Below, in pieces: positions 1 to 8,254 of a stretch of DNA of 64,000 nucleotides; within the stretch, counting starts at the first letter, position 1; each line of letters starts with the position of its first letter. The notes beneath the pieces are model-generated. The model had not been told where the DNA came from, made no database searches, and saw only the letters and a list, made by a program, of their open reading frames with translations. A program made the translations under genes and the position numbers. This DNA comes from Chitiniphilus eburneus (GTDB lineage: Bacteria; Pseudomonadota; Gammaproteobacteria; Burkholderiales; Chitinibacteraceae): NCBI RefSeq assembly GCF_005048205.1, contig NZ_SUMF01000014.1:23220-87219 (forward strand). The letters are read 5' to 3'.

Positions 1-194
1 TGGGATTCAATGGCGACATGGACGTCGCCATCGCACTGCGTACCGCCGTCGTCAAGAATGCAACCCTCTACATGCAGGCCGGCGCCGGCATCGTCGCCGA
101 CTCGGTGCCAGAGAGCGAGTGGCAGGAAACGTTGAACAAGGCACGCGCCGTGTTGCGCGCCGCCGAGCTGGTTCAACGCGGGCTCGATGCCTGA
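1..194 (+). CDS. trpE: Anthranilate synthase component I, C-terminal end (partial)
   Basis: The open frame enters from the left edge and stops at 192-194, giving about 64 residues that match the C-terminal end of chorismate-binding enzymes: a [10 protein letters not shown] segment, the [12 protein letters not shown] strand-loop and a helical tail ([11 protein letters not shown]). TrpE makes anthranilate from chorismate using ammonia delivered by TrpG. The next gene is trpG 26 bp downstream, which favours TrpE over PabB. Only the last eighth of the protein is visible, so nothing can be said about feedback-inhibition residues or the upstream leader. Confidence 0.85.
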   Translation, partial: GFNGDMDVAIALRTAVVKNATLYMQAGAGIVADSVPESEWQETLNKARAVLRAAELVQRGLDA

Positions 195-220
195 CCCACA
201 CAGATACAAGGAATCCTGCC

Positions 221-793
221 ATGTCCCTGCTGATGATCGATAACTTCGACAGCTTTACCTACAATCTGGTGCAGTACTTTGGCGAGCTGGGCCAGGACGT
301 GCACGTCTATCGCAACGACGAGATCACGCTGGAACAGATCGAAGCGCTGCAACCGAAGTACCTGGTCGTATCACCCGGCCCCTGCTCCCCCACCGAAGCA
401 GGCATCTCCGTCGCCGCGATCCAGCACTTCGCCGGCAGGTTGCCCATCCTGGGCGTGTGCCTGGGCCATCAATCCATCGGCCAGGCGTTCGGTGGACGGA
501 TCGTCCACGCACAGACCTTGATGCATGGAAAGGTTTCCCCCATCGAACACACCGGAGTGGGCGTCTTCAAGGATCTCCCCTCGCCGTTCACCGTCACCCG
601 CTATCACTCGCTGGCCATTGCCCGCGACAGCCTGCCCGACTGCCTCGATGTCACGGCCTGGACGGAAGACGGCGAAATCATGGGCGTGCGGCACAAGACG
701 CTGGCCATCGAAGGGGTACAGTTCCACCCGGAATCGATCCTGACCGAACACGGCCACCAGATGCTGGACAACTTCCTGCGGGAATGGGCCTGA
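221..793 (+). CDS. trpG: Anthranilate synthase component II (glutamine amidotransferase)
   Basis: A 190-residue class I glutamine amidotransferase that supplies ammonia to TrpE, and possibly also to PabB, since one subunit often serves both. The nucleophile Cys80 lies in GVCLGHQ and the His169/Glu171 pair in QFHPES; the N-terminus [15 protein letters not shown] is typical. An upstream in-frame ATG at 119 was not used because it lies inside trpE; the chosen ATG has AAGGA at 208-212, eight bases away. Length is normal for the family. It lies between trpE and trpD, 26 bp after the trpE stop. Confidence 0.95.
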   Translation: MSLLMIDNFDSFTYNLVQYFGELGQDVHVYRNDEITLEQIEALQPKYLVVSPGPCSPTEAGISVAAIQHFAGRLPILGVCLGHQSIGQAFGGRIVHAQTLMHGKVSPIEHTGVGVFKDLPSPFTVTRYHSLAIARDSLPDCLDVTAWTEDGEIMGVRHKTLAIEGVQFHPESILTEHGHQMLDNFLREWA

Positions 794-927
794 CGCCGCC
801 ACGGTGGGGCAGCGTGCCACCCATGTGGCGCTTGCGTCCCACTGTGCCCTTCGCCTGAGCGCCCGCTTCGTCCGGAAAACCGGCTGCGGGCCGCCAACTG
901 ATACGACAGAACCAAGGAACAGGACTC

Positions 928-1956
928 ATGATTACCGTCCAGGCCGCACTCAACCGCTTGATCGACAGCAACGAACTGTTCTACGACGAAATGCTGCACC
1001 TGATGCGGCAGATCATGACCGGCGAGCTGACGCCGGTGCAGACCTCCGCATTGCTGATGGGGCTGCGCACCAAGGTGGAAAGCGTTTCCGAAATCGCCGC
1101 GTCGGCCACCGTCATGCGCGAATTCGCCACGCCGGTGCAGGTGCAGGACCGCCGCCACCTGGTGGATACCTGTGGTACCGGCGGTGATGGCGCCCACACC
1201 TTCAACATCTCCACCTGTGCCGCCTTTGTCGCTGCGGCCGCGGGGGTCAAGGTCTGCAAGCACGGCGGACGATCGGTCTCCTCGTCCAGTGGCTCGGCCG
1301 ACGTACTGGAAGCGCTGGGCGTCTCCCTCAACCTGACGCCGGAGCAGGTCGGCCACTGTATCGATGCCGTGGGTATCGGCTTCATGTTCGCGCCCAACTA
1401 TCACCCCGCGATGAAGTACGTCGCGCCGATCCGCCGCGAACTGGGCGTACGCACCATCTTCAACATCCTTGGCCCGCTGACCAACCCGGCCGGCGCCGAC
1501 AACCAGTTGATGGGCGTTTTCCACCCCGATCTCGTCGGCATCCAGGCCCGCGTGCTCAAGCAGTTGGGTTCCAGGCACGTCATGATCGTGCATGGCCGCG
1601 ATGGGCTGGACGAGATTTCGCTCTGTGCCAGCACGCAGGTCGCCGAACTGAAGGATGGCGACATCACAGAATATGAAATCGATCCACGCGACCTGGGCTT
1701 CGAGCTGTGCGACGTCAAGGCCTTGCACGCAGGCGATGCCGCGCAATCCATGGCGGTCATCGAGCGCGTGCTGGCCAATGAGGCGGGCCCGGCGCGCGAC
1801 ATCGTCCTGCTGAATGCCGGCGCCGCCATCTACACCGCCGACGTCACGGTATCGCTGGAAGACGGCATCAATGCCGCCCATGAAGCCCTGGCCAGTGGCG
1901 CCGCGCGTGCGCGGCTGGACGCGCTGGTCAACCTGACCCAATCGCTCGCGAAATAG
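928..1956 (+). CDS. trpD: Anthranilate phosphoribosyltransferase
   Basis: This 342-residue enzyme transfers phosphoribosyl from PRPP to anthranilate, the second step of tryptophan synthesis. The PRPP-binding glycine loop [11 protein letters not shown] is at residues 83-93, followed by KHGGRSVSS (usually KHGNRS, here with Gly in place of Asn) and [15 protein letters not shown] at 914-918 supports the ATG. The 134-bp gap after trpG is long for an operon but holds no gene and no clear terminator. trpC follows 12 bp downstream. Confidence 0.96.
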   Translation: MITVQAALNRLIDSNELFYDEMLHLMRQIMTGELTPVQTSALLMGLRTKVESVSEIAASATVMREFATPVQVQDRRHLVDTCGTGGDGAHTFNISTCAAFVAAAAGVKVCKHGGRSVSSSSGSADVLEALGVSLNLTPEQVGHCIDAVGIGFMFAPNYHPAMKYVAPIRRELGVRTIFNILGPLTNPAGADNQLMGVFHPDLVGIQARVLKQLGSRHVMIVHGRDGLDEISLCASTQVAELKDGDITEYEIDPRDLGFELCDVKALHAGDAAQSMAVIERVLANEAGPARDIVLLNAGAAIYTADVTVSLEDGINAAHEALASGAARARLDALVNLTQSLAK

Positions 1957-1968
1957 ACGAAGAACACC

Positions 1969-2760
1969 ATGTCCGACATCCTGAAGAAAATCTGGGCGAC
2001 CAAACACGAAGAGGTCGCCGCCGCCCGCGCTGCCATTCCGCTGCACGCCATTCGCGAAGCGGCGGAAGCCAGCGCACCCGCCCGCGATTTCATCGGCGCC
2101 CTGCGTGCCAAACACGCCAGTGGCCTGCCCGGCGTGATCGCCGAGATCAAGAAAGCCAGCCCCTCCAAGGGCGTGATTCGCGAACAGTTCGACCCACCCG
2201 CCATTGCCGCCGACTACGCGGCCCACGGCGCGGCCTGCCTGTCGGTCCTGACCGACCGGCAGTACTTCCAGGGCGAGGCCGACTACCTGAAAGCCGCGCG
2301 GGCAGCCTGCGATCTGCCAGCGTTGCGCAAAGACTTCATGGTCGATGAGTACCAGGTGTTCGAAGCGCGCAGTTGGGGGGCGGATTGCATCCTGCTGATC
2401 GCGGCCGAGTTGTCGCTGCCGCAGATGCGCGATTTCGAAGCCATTGCCCAGGCGCTGGGCATGGCGGTGCTGGTGGAAGTACACAATGGCGCCGAACTCG
2501 ATCTGGCGCTGCAACTGGCAACACCGCTGGTGGGCATCAACAACCGCAACCTTCGCACATTCGACGTCACGTTGCAGACCACCCTCGATTTGCTGTCGGC
2601 CATTCCCTCCGAGCGCATCGTCGTCACCGAAAGCGGCATTCTCCAGCCAGCAGATGTTGCATTGATGCAACAGAATTCGGTGCATACCTTTCTGGTCGGC
2701 GAGGCATTCATGCGGCAGCCATCCCCCGGGAAGGCGCTTGAATCCTTGTTTTTCCGCTAA
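1969..2760 (+). CDS. trpC: Indole-3-glycerol-phosphate synthase
   Basis: A 263-residue TIM-barrel enzyme that converts the anthranilate-derived CdRP to indole-3-glycerol phosphate. Visible motifs are [12 protein letters not shown] at 58-68 (catalytic/phosphate lysines), LVEVH around 168-172 with the catalytic Glu170, [10 protein letters not shown] at 189-198 and TESG near 220. It is the monofunctional form; no PRAI (TrpF) domain is fused. It is the last gene of the visible trp group and is followed by a compact hairpin terminator; trpB, trpA and trpF are not here. Confidence 0.96.
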   Translation: MSDILKKIWATKHEEVAAARAAIPLHAIREAAEASAPARDFIGALRAKHASGLPGVIAEIKKASPSKGVIREQFDPPAIAADYAAHGAACLSVLTDRQYFQGEADYLKAARAACDLPALRKDFMVDEYQVFEARSWGADCILLIAAELSLPQMRDFEAIAQALGMAVLVEVHNGAELDLALQLATPLVGINNRNLRTFDVTLQTTLDLLSAIPSERIVVTESGILQPADVALMQQNSVHTFLVGEAFMRQPSPGKALESLFFR

Positions 2761-2800
2761 AACCTGTCAGTTTCGCCACCCCTTAGGGGATAGCTCCTAT

Positions 2801-2820
2801 ACGCCCGCCTTCGCGGGCGT
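2801..2820 (+). terminator. Hairpin terminator after trpC
   Basis: ACGCCCGC-CTTC-GCGGGCGT is a perfect 8-bp stem with a 4-base loop, 40 bp after the trpC stop. The following bases (TTGTCATAT) are only weakly T-rich, so termination strength is uncertain. Confidence 0.7.
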
Positions 2821-2952
2821 TGTCATATAAGCGTCATCCGCGCGCCCTATGCTCCCCCTGTTGCCGTTCTTAAATACATATATTTTTGAATAACAACGAC
2901 AGTCTTTATTCTTATTTGCGATAAAAAAACAACGCGGATAGCATGCCTGCGT

Positions 2953-2982
2953 GCAGTCATCGACTTACTCGTCGATGACTGC
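2953..2982 (+). promoter_or_regulatory. Perfect 12-bp inverted repeat in the porin leader
   Basis: GCAGTCATCGAC - TTACTC - GTCGATGACTGC: a perfect 12-bp dyad with a 6-base spacer, 65 bp before the porin ATG and just downstream of an AT-rich stretch (about 2868-2935) that probably holds the porin promoter. It is followed by CCCC rather than Ts, so it does not look like a terminator. It could be an operator or an mRNA 5' stem-loop. Confidence 0.6.
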
Positions 2983-3047
2983 CCCGACTCTGCCCGTACT
3001 GTGTCAGCCACAGCGCGGCGCCTCAATACAACAGGAGACAACCTGAA

Positions 3048-4115
3048 ATGAAAAAGCTGATCGCCATTGCCCTCGCGGCTGCGTTTACCACTCCCCTCGC
3101 TTTTGCCGAAGTCACCATTGGCGGTAGCGTTCGCAGCGCGATCGACTATGTCGATTACGGCGGCAAGAGCGAACAAGATGCCGGCGCGCGTATCGCCGAT
3201 CAAAGCTCGCGCATCTATTTCAAGGGCGAAGACAAGCTCGACAGCGGCGCGTCGCTGATCTGGTATCTGGAAAACCGTTTCAATGTCGGCGAAGGCTCCA
3301 CCAGCATCGCCTGGGGCTCGCGCAACACCTTCATCGGCTACAAGAGCAGCGAACTCGGTACCCTGATGTTCGGTAAGCGCGACAACGCCTACAAGCTGGC
3401 CTCTGCCGATTACCTGCCGGCCTTCGAAGCCGTGTTCAACGACGACGCCAGCTACTACGGCAAGGATCAGCTGCTGCGCCGCCTGGGTGATCGTCAGGAA
3501 CAGATCATTGCTTACGACAGCCCGAACTGGAATGGCTTCAAGGTGAAGGCCAGCTACAACCTCGACTCCGGCAAGACCGACACCGTGAATGCCACGACCG
3601 CCGCCGTGGCTGCGTCGTACAGCACCGATGTGTTCAACCTCGGTCTGGCTTATGCGCTGGCCGACGACCAGACCAAGCTGGGCACCAAGGCCGCCGGCGC
3701 GCAAAACACCGGCATCCAGGTCGGCGGCAGCGTCAACTTCTCGGGCGTCACCTTGTCCGCAGTGTGGGAACGCGTGAACTTCGACAATGGCACCGTCGAT
3801 GGCGACCAGGACAGCTACGGCATCGCCGCGCTGTACAAGACCGGCAAGTTCGCCTTCCAGGGCGCCTACATCGTTGCCGACGATCTGGATAACGTCGACA
3901 ACTCCGGCGCTCAGCAATTCACGCTCGGCGCTCAGTACAGCCTGAGCAAGCAATCGCGCATCTACCTGACCTACACCAACGTCAACAACGATGACAACGC
4001 CAAGTTCAAGACCGAAGGTCCGAACCTGGGTGATGCGCAAGCCGACGGCACCCGCAAGATGATCAACGGCACCGATCTGAGCATCGTCGCCCTGGGCCTG
4101 CGTACCGACTTCTAA
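3048..4115 (+). CDS. Outer-membrane porin, Neisseria/Bordetella type
   Basis: A 355-residue general diffusion porin (Gram-negative porin family). It begins with a classical Sec signal peptide, MKKLIAIALAAAFTTPLAFA, cleaved before EVTIGG. The mature part shows alternating beta-strand patterning, a probable constriction-loop segment rich in acidic residues, and the terminal Phe (LGLRTDF) needed for BAM-mediated insertion. AGGAGA at 3033-3038 is a good ribosome site. It stands alone, with a long AT-rich upstream region and a strong terminator, as expected for a highly expressed monocistronic porin. Substrate selectivity cannot be read from the sequence. Confidence 0.93.
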   Translation: MKKLIAIALAAAFTTPLAFAEVTIGGSVRSAIDYVDYGGKSEQDAGARIADQSSRIYFKGEDKLDSGASLIWYLENRFNVGEGSTSIAWGSRNTFIGYKSSELGTLMFGKRDNAYKLASADYLPAFEAVFNDDASYYGKDQLLRRLGDRQEQIIAYDSPNWNGFKVKASYNLDSGKTDTVNATTAAVAASYSTDVFNLGLAYALADDQTKLGTKAAGAQNTGIQVGGSVNFSGVTLSAVWERVNFDNGTVDGDQDSYGIAALYKTGKFAFQGAYIVADDLDNVDNSGAQQFTLGAQYSLSKQSRIYLTYTNVNNDDNAKFKTEGPNLGDAQADGTRKMINGTDLSIVALGLRTDF

Positions 4116-4143
4116 ACCAGAATCCGGTCAGCCAGTGCATGAA

Positions 4144-4171
4144 ACGGGGAGCTTCGGCTCCCCGTTTTTTT
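4144..4171 (+). terminator. Rho-independent terminator of the porin gene
   Basis: ACGGGGAGC-TTCG-GCTCCCCGT followed by a run of T. The 9-bp stem and UUCG-type tetraloop begin 28 bp after the porin stop. A strong canonical terminator. Confidence 0.92.
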
Positions 4172-4449
4172 CGTTTCGTCTCACCCCAGGCCGGTGCTGG
4201 CACGCCGGTGGACCACACCCTGGTTTGTCGCCCGCAACGCCCTCATCCCGCCATGTAGCCCGACGTTACACGCCGAGCAGCCAGCCTCGGCCGCTTGGCT
4301 TACCCCTCCAGCTCCTGGCCGACCATGACAGCCCTGGGCTTCCTTGATGGGCAGCCTGCGATCCCACCCTGTTCAAGGCACCATCGCATGGAATGGCCCG
4401 GCCTTCGGGCCAGCCCCTGATGTCATACACAGACGCTACGACACCAAAA
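4172..4449. other. Non-coding spacer between porin and nagE terminators
   Basis: No convincing gene on either strand. The only structure seen is a small hairpin TGGCCCG-GCCTT-CGGGCCA at 4394-4412. Confidence 0.5.
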
Positions 4450-4480
4450 CAAAACCCCTGCCATCAAGGCAGGGGTTTTG
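4450..4480 (-). terminator. Terminator of nagE, potentially bidirectional
   Basis: CAAAACCCCTGCC-ATCAA-GGCAGGGGTTTTG: a perfect 13-bp stem carrying an A-tract on one side and a T-tract on the other, 49 bp beyond the nagE stop. Read on the minus strand it ends in TTTTGTTTTGG. Confidence 0.9.
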
Positions 4481-4529
4481 AGGCGTGATCAACAACATCA
4501 CGCGGGAGCCGACCAGGTCGGCTCGGGAC

Positions 4530-6536
4530 TTACTTGGCCTTCAGCGTGTACAGCGGAGTCTGGCCCGCCTGGACCTGACCGCTGACCAGGTTGGTCACAC
4601 CGGCATACTGGTCGACATTGCTGACCACCACCGGGCTCACCAGCGACTGGGCATGCGCAGCCAGGTAATCCAGATCCAGTTCCAGGACCGGATCGCCAGC
4701 CTTCACACGCGCACCTTGTTCAGCCAGGCGCTTGAACCCTTGGCCGCCCAGCTTCACGGTTTCGATACCGATGTGGACGATGATTTCCGCACCGTTATCA
4801 GCCACCAGGGCAAACGCGTGGTTGCTGTTGAAGATCTTGGCGATCGTGCCGTCCACCGGCGCCACCACCAGCTTGCCGGTCGGGCGGATGGCCAGGCCAT
4901 CGCCGACTGCCTTGCTGGCAAACGCGGCATCGGGCACCTGATCCAGCGCCACCACTTCACCGGTCACCGGGGCGACCAGTACCAGATCACCGGCTGCAGC
5001 GGCAGCGACAGGCGCCGCTGCGGGCTTCACCGCCTCGACCACCGGCTTGGCAGCACCACCCACGCCACTCAACACGTTACGCATTGCAGCGGCGATCAGC
5101 TCGGCACGCGGGCCAACGATGATCTGCACGTTCTTGGTGTTCAGCTTGATCACGCCAGAAGCACCCAGACGCTTGGCTTCCGCTTCGCTCACCTTGGCGG
5201 TATCCGCCACGGTCAGACGCAGGCGGGTGATGCACGCATCGATGTTTTCCAGGTTGGCGGAGCCACCGATCACGTTCAGGTAACCACGCGCCAGGCTATC
5301 CACATCGCTGGAAACCGGCGCAGCACCTGCGGCGGGGGCAGCCAGTTCCTCGTCGTCCTCACGGCCCGGCGTCTTCAGGTTGAAGGCGCGGATGGCGGCG
5401 CGGAACACGAAGTAGTAGATACCCGAGAACACGATGCCCTGCACGATCAGCATGTACCACTCGTGCGCCAGCGGGTTACGCGACGACAACACCATGTCGA
5501 CCAGACCGGCGCTGAAGCCGAAGCCCGCGATCCATTGCATCGACGCAGCAATGAATACCGAGATACCGGTCATGAAAGCGTGCAGCACGTAGAGAATCGG
5601 TGCCACGAACATGAACGAGAACTCGAGCGGTTCGGTAATACCGGTGAAGAACGAGGCAAAGGCCGCGGCGATCATGATCGATGCCACGCGAGCCTTGTGT
5701 TGCGGCTTGGCCGAATGGTAGATGGCCAGGGCTGCGCCAGGCAGACCGAACATCATGATCGGGAAGAAGCCGGCTTGGTACATACCGGTCACACCGATCA
5801 CCGCCTTGCCTTCAGCCAGCGACTTGGCGCCGCCCAGGAAGTTCGGGATGTCGTTGATGCCAGCCACGTCGAACCAGAACACGGAGTTCAGGGCGTGGTG
5901 CAGACCGATCGGAATCAGCAGGCGGTTGAAGAAGGCATAGATACCCGCCCCCACCGGCCCAAGATCCTTGATGCTTTCGCCGAAGTGAACCAGCGCGTTG
6001 TAGATCACCGGCCAGGCAACCATCATCACGAAGGCAACCACGATCATCACGAAGGACGTGACAATCGGCACCAGGCGACGACCGCTGAAGAATGCCAGTG
6101 CCTTGGGCAGTTCCACGTGGCTGAAGCGGTTGTACAGCTCCGCGGAGATCACACCAGTCAGAATACCCACGAACTGGTTGTTGATCTTGCCGAAGGCCGC
6201 AGGCACCTGCTCAGCGGGAATGCCCTGGATCATCGACACGGCGGCCGGCGAGCACAGGGTGGTCAGCACGTAGTAACCGACCAGACCAGCCAGCGCGGCG
6301 GCGCCGTCCTTGTCCTTCGACATCCCGTAGGCCACACCCACCGCGAACAGGATCGACATGTTGTCGATGATCGCGCCACCCGATTTGATCAGGAAGGCGG
6401 CCACGGCGCTGTTCGAACCCCAGCCATTCGGGTCGATCCAGTAACCAATACCCATCAGGACGGCAGCGGCCGGCAGCGTGGCCACCGGGACCATCAGCGC
6501 TCGGCCGATCTTTTGCAAATATCCGAGAATGTTCAC
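4530..6536 (-). CDS. nagE: PTS N-acetylglucosamine transporter, EIICBA
   Basis: A 668-residue inner-membrane permease that takes up and phosphorylates GlcNAc at the expense of PEP. Domains in order: EIIC membrane domain 1-385, with GITEPLEF at 299-306 and the GLPGAALAIYHSAKP segment typical of NagE rather than PtsG; EIIB around 410-490 with phospho-Cys435 in NIDACITRLR; EIIA around 515-668 with conserved His573 (SNHAF) and phospho-His588 (EIIVHIGIETV). Ala/Pro-rich linkers join them. The start is GTG at 6534-6536 with GAGGTGAG four bases upstream. EI and HPr genes are not nearby. GlcNAc use fits a chitin-degrading lifestyle, which is an inference. Confidence 0.93.
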   Translation of the reverse strand: MNILGYLQKIGRALMVPVATLPAAAVLMGIGYWIDPNGWGSNSAVAAFLIKSGGAIIDNMSILFAVGVAYGMSKDKDGAAALAGLVGYYVLTTLCSPAAVSMIQGIPAEQVPAAFGKINNQFVGILTGVISAELYNRFSHVELPKALAFFSGRRLVPIVTSFVMIVVAFVMMVAWPVIYNALVHFGESIKDLGPVGAGIYAFFNRLLIPIGLHHALNSVFWFDVAGINDIPNFLGGAKSLAEGKAVIGVTGMYQAGFFPIMMFGLPGAALAIYHSAKPQHKARVASIMIAAAFASFFTGITEPLEFSFMFVAPILYVLHAFMTGISVFIAASMQWIAGFGFSAGLVDMVLSSRNPLAHEWYMLIVQGIVFSGIYYFVFRAAIRAFNLKTPGREDDEELAAPAAGAAPVSSDVDSLARGYLNVIGGSANLENIDACITRLRLTVADTAKVSEAEAKRLGASGVIKLNTKNVQIIVGPRAELIAAAMRNVLSGVGGAAKPVVEAVKPAAAPVAAAAAGDLVLVAPVTGEVVALDQVPDAAFASKAVGDGLAIRPTGKLVVAPVDGTIAKIFNSNHAFALVADNGAEIIVHIGIETVKLGGQGFKRLAEQGARVKAGDPVLELDLDYLAAHAQSLVSPVVVSNVDQYAGVTNLVSGQVQAGQTPLYTLKAK

Positions 6537-6580
6537 TTACTCACCTCTCATTGTGCGTTGACGCCATAGACCAGGAGTTC

Positions 6581-6676
6581 TCAGTGCCCAAGGGCCTGGA
6601 GCTCGAGTACATCGACAAAGCGCAATTTCGGGCGCCCCCTTTTTGACCAGCATTTCAAGCCGCCCAGCAAGTTCAT
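6581..6676 (-). CDS. Possible 31-residue leader ORF upstream of nagE
   Basis: An ATG at 6674-6676 is preceded by AGGAGG, a near-perfect Shine-Dalgarno 5 bases upstream and stronger than that of nagE itself. The frame (MNLLGGLKCWSKRGRPKL...) stops 44 bp before nagE. It resembles no family I know. Between its stop and nagE is TGGTCTATGGCG (6562-6573 on the opposite strand), which matches one half of the NagR/YvoA-type operator TGGTCTAGACCA. It may be a leader peptide, a remnant of a longer gene, or chance. Confidence 0.3.
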   Translation of the reverse strand: MNLLGGLKCWSKRGRPKLRFVDVLELQALGH

Positions 6677-6857
6677 CGTTGCCTCCTGTCTGACTTTTGG
6701 TAATGGATAGGTTTGGTTGCACCCCTGCCTTTGTAAACAGTGATGGGGGACATGTAAACCTCGGCGGATTATTCCACCGGCCCAAACACGGTGCAATGAA
6801 AGCTGACGATCACGCGACACCTGTCTGCTTCATGCCCGGACCTCCACATTTGCTTTC

Positions 6858-6880
6858 CACTTTTCCGGAATCGAAAAGTG
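6858..6880. promoter_or_regulatory. Inverted repeat, candidate operator
   Basis: CACTTTTC-CGGAATC-GAAAAGTG, a perfect 8-bp dyad with a 7-base spacer in the divergent region. The binding protein is unknown. Confidence 0.35.
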
Positions 6881-6916
6881 TGTGGCCGAAGAATGGCATG
6901 ACAGCAAATGCTGATT

Positions 6917-6932
6917 TTTGCGCTGGCGCAAA
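6917..6932. promoter_or_regulatory. Inverted repeat, candidate operator
   Basis: TTTGCGC-TG-GCGCAAA, a perfect 7-bp dyad with a 2-base centre, about 200 bp upstream of the RND adaptor gene. The size and symmetry suit a dimeric repressor. Confidence 0.35.
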
Positions 6933-7132
6933 TCCGCCGAGACGTAGAAGCAATCACCTCATAACCAAGCAGAATAGCCAGTCCGGGCAAAGCCGGACGC
7001 TACCCATTACGGGTAAGTGCGAGAATCATGGCGCATTGTCGGCGCTTGGGGCGCTATCGCAACTACGCACACGCCGTACGTCCTGCCCTTGGGTAGAATG
7101 CCGCGAGCCCTTTCTCCATACTGTCCCCCATC

Positions 7133-8251
7133 ATGCGCGTACGTCCTCTCCTTCTTGTGGTTGTGGTAGTCGTCATCGCGGCCGCGATCGCGTTTGCTTT
7201 CGTCAAGCGCGACCGCGAAGCACCGGCAGCGGCGCCGACACAGCCTGCGGCAATCGAGCTCGCCCCGGAAGACGTCGCCACGATCACCGCGGGCGACATC
7301 GACAACACCCTGGCCTTGACCGGCACCTTGAACGCCATCCAGCAGACCACGCTGACCGCCCAGGTGGAAGGCAAGATCGCCAGCGTGGAAGTACGCCCCG
7401 GCGCCCAGGTCACCAGCGGACAGATACTGGCACGCTTCGATACCGCCAACCTGCAACGACAGGTCGCCGTGGCACAGGCACAACTGGAGAAAAGCCGGGA
7501 GTTGCTCGATTACAACCGCAAGCTCGCCAAACGCAATGCCGACCTTCTGGCACAGAACTTCATTTCCAAGAATGCCTTCGACAATACCCAGAGCCAGTTG
7601 CAGACCGCCCTGGCGGATGAGCGCGCCAGCATGGCGCAACTGGGGGTAGCGCAGCAGGCAGTGGAAAACGGCACGGTCCGCGCACCGTTTACCGGCACGC
7701 TGGCGCAGCGCCTGGTGGAGCCCGGCCAGCATGTGGGAATCAACAGCCAGTTGTTCACGCTGGTGGACCTGACCGAACTGGAGCTGGTGGCGGCCGTGCC
7801 ATCCACCCGCATTGCCGATGTACGCGTGGGCCAGGCGGTGGACTTCAACGTGGAAGGTTATCGGCGCGCATTCAGCGGCACCATCATCCGCATCAACCCC
7901 ACGGTGGACGAAACCAGCAAGACCATCTCCATCTATATCCGGGTACCGAATACCGATGGCGAATTGCGCAGCGGCCTGTTCGCCAAGGGCACCGTGCTGG
8001 TCGAAGGCCGCAAGGGCGTGCCCAGCCTGCCGCTTGCCGCCGTCCACGGCGACGGTAGCGCCGCTTATGTCCTGGCCATCGAAGCGGGCAAGCTGGTCCG
8101 GCGTCCGGTCCAGGTGGGGGCCACCGACCTGCGCCGTGGCCAGGCCGAGATCGTCTCCGGCCCTGCGGTCGGCAGCAAGGTACTGGCCAGCAATATCGCG
8201 TTGACCGCGGGAACCGCGGTCAAGCTGCCTACCGCCAGACAGGGGAACTGA
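7133..8251 (+). CDS. RND efflux periplasmic adaptor (membrane fusion protein)
   Basis: A 372-residue HlyD/AcrA-type adaptor linking an inner-membrane RND pump to an outer-membrane channel. It has an N-terminal hydrophobic anchor (residues about 5-23), a biotinyl-lipoyl-like half (TAQVEGKIASVEVRPGAQV), a coiled-coil hairpin around 105-165, the second lipoyl half (VRAPFTGTLAQRLVEPGQ) and beta-barrel/proximal domains. There is no lipobox, so it is anchored by the transmembrane helix. No good Shine-Dalgarno is seen before the ATG; TAGAAT at 7094-7099 may be the -10. It is separated by 3 bp from the pump gene. Substrate unknown. Confidence 0.9.
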   Translation: MRVRPLLLVVVVVVIAAAIAFAFVKRDREAPAAAPTQPAAIELAPEDVATITAGDIDNTLALTGTLNAIQQTTLTAQVEGKIASVEVRPGAQVTSGQILARFDTANLQRQVAVAQAQLEKSRELLDYNRKLAKRNADLLAQNFISKNAFDNTQSQLQTALADERASMAQLGVAQQAVENGTVRAPFTGTLAQRLVEPGQHVGINSQLFTLVDLTELELVAAVPSTRIADVRVGQAVDFNVEGYRRAFSGTIIRINPTVDETSKTISIYIRVPNTDGELRSGLFAKGTVLVEGRKGVPSLPLAAVHGDGSAAYVLAIEAGKLVRRPVQVGATDLRRGQAEIVSGPAVGSKVLASNIALTAGTAVKLPTARQGN

Positions 8252-8254
8252 CCC

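Larger units (their letters stand above)
6677..7132. other. Non-coding divergent region between nagE and the RND operon
   Basis: About 450 bp without a supported gene. It is less GC-rich than its surroundings and contains two TGTAAAC words (about 6732 and 6754), an 8-bp dyad CACTTTTC-N7-GAAAAGTG at 6858-6880, a 7-bp dyad TTTGCGC-TG-GCGCAAA at 6917-6932 and a TAGAAT -10-like hexamer at 7094-7099. These are plausible operators for the two flanking, oppositely oriented transport genes. Confidence 0.55.

Noticed and set aside
604..2685. A 693-codon open frame on the minus strand opposite trpG-trpD-trpC
   Set aside because: It is a by-product of GC-rich codon use on the other strand: no start context and no domain resemblance, and it fully overlaps three well-supported genes.
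4485..6569. A 694-codon plus-strand frame opposite nagE
   Set aside because: Composition is His/Asp/Gln/Arg-rich as expected of an antisense shadow; nagE has intact EIIC, EIIB and EIIA domains in the same place.
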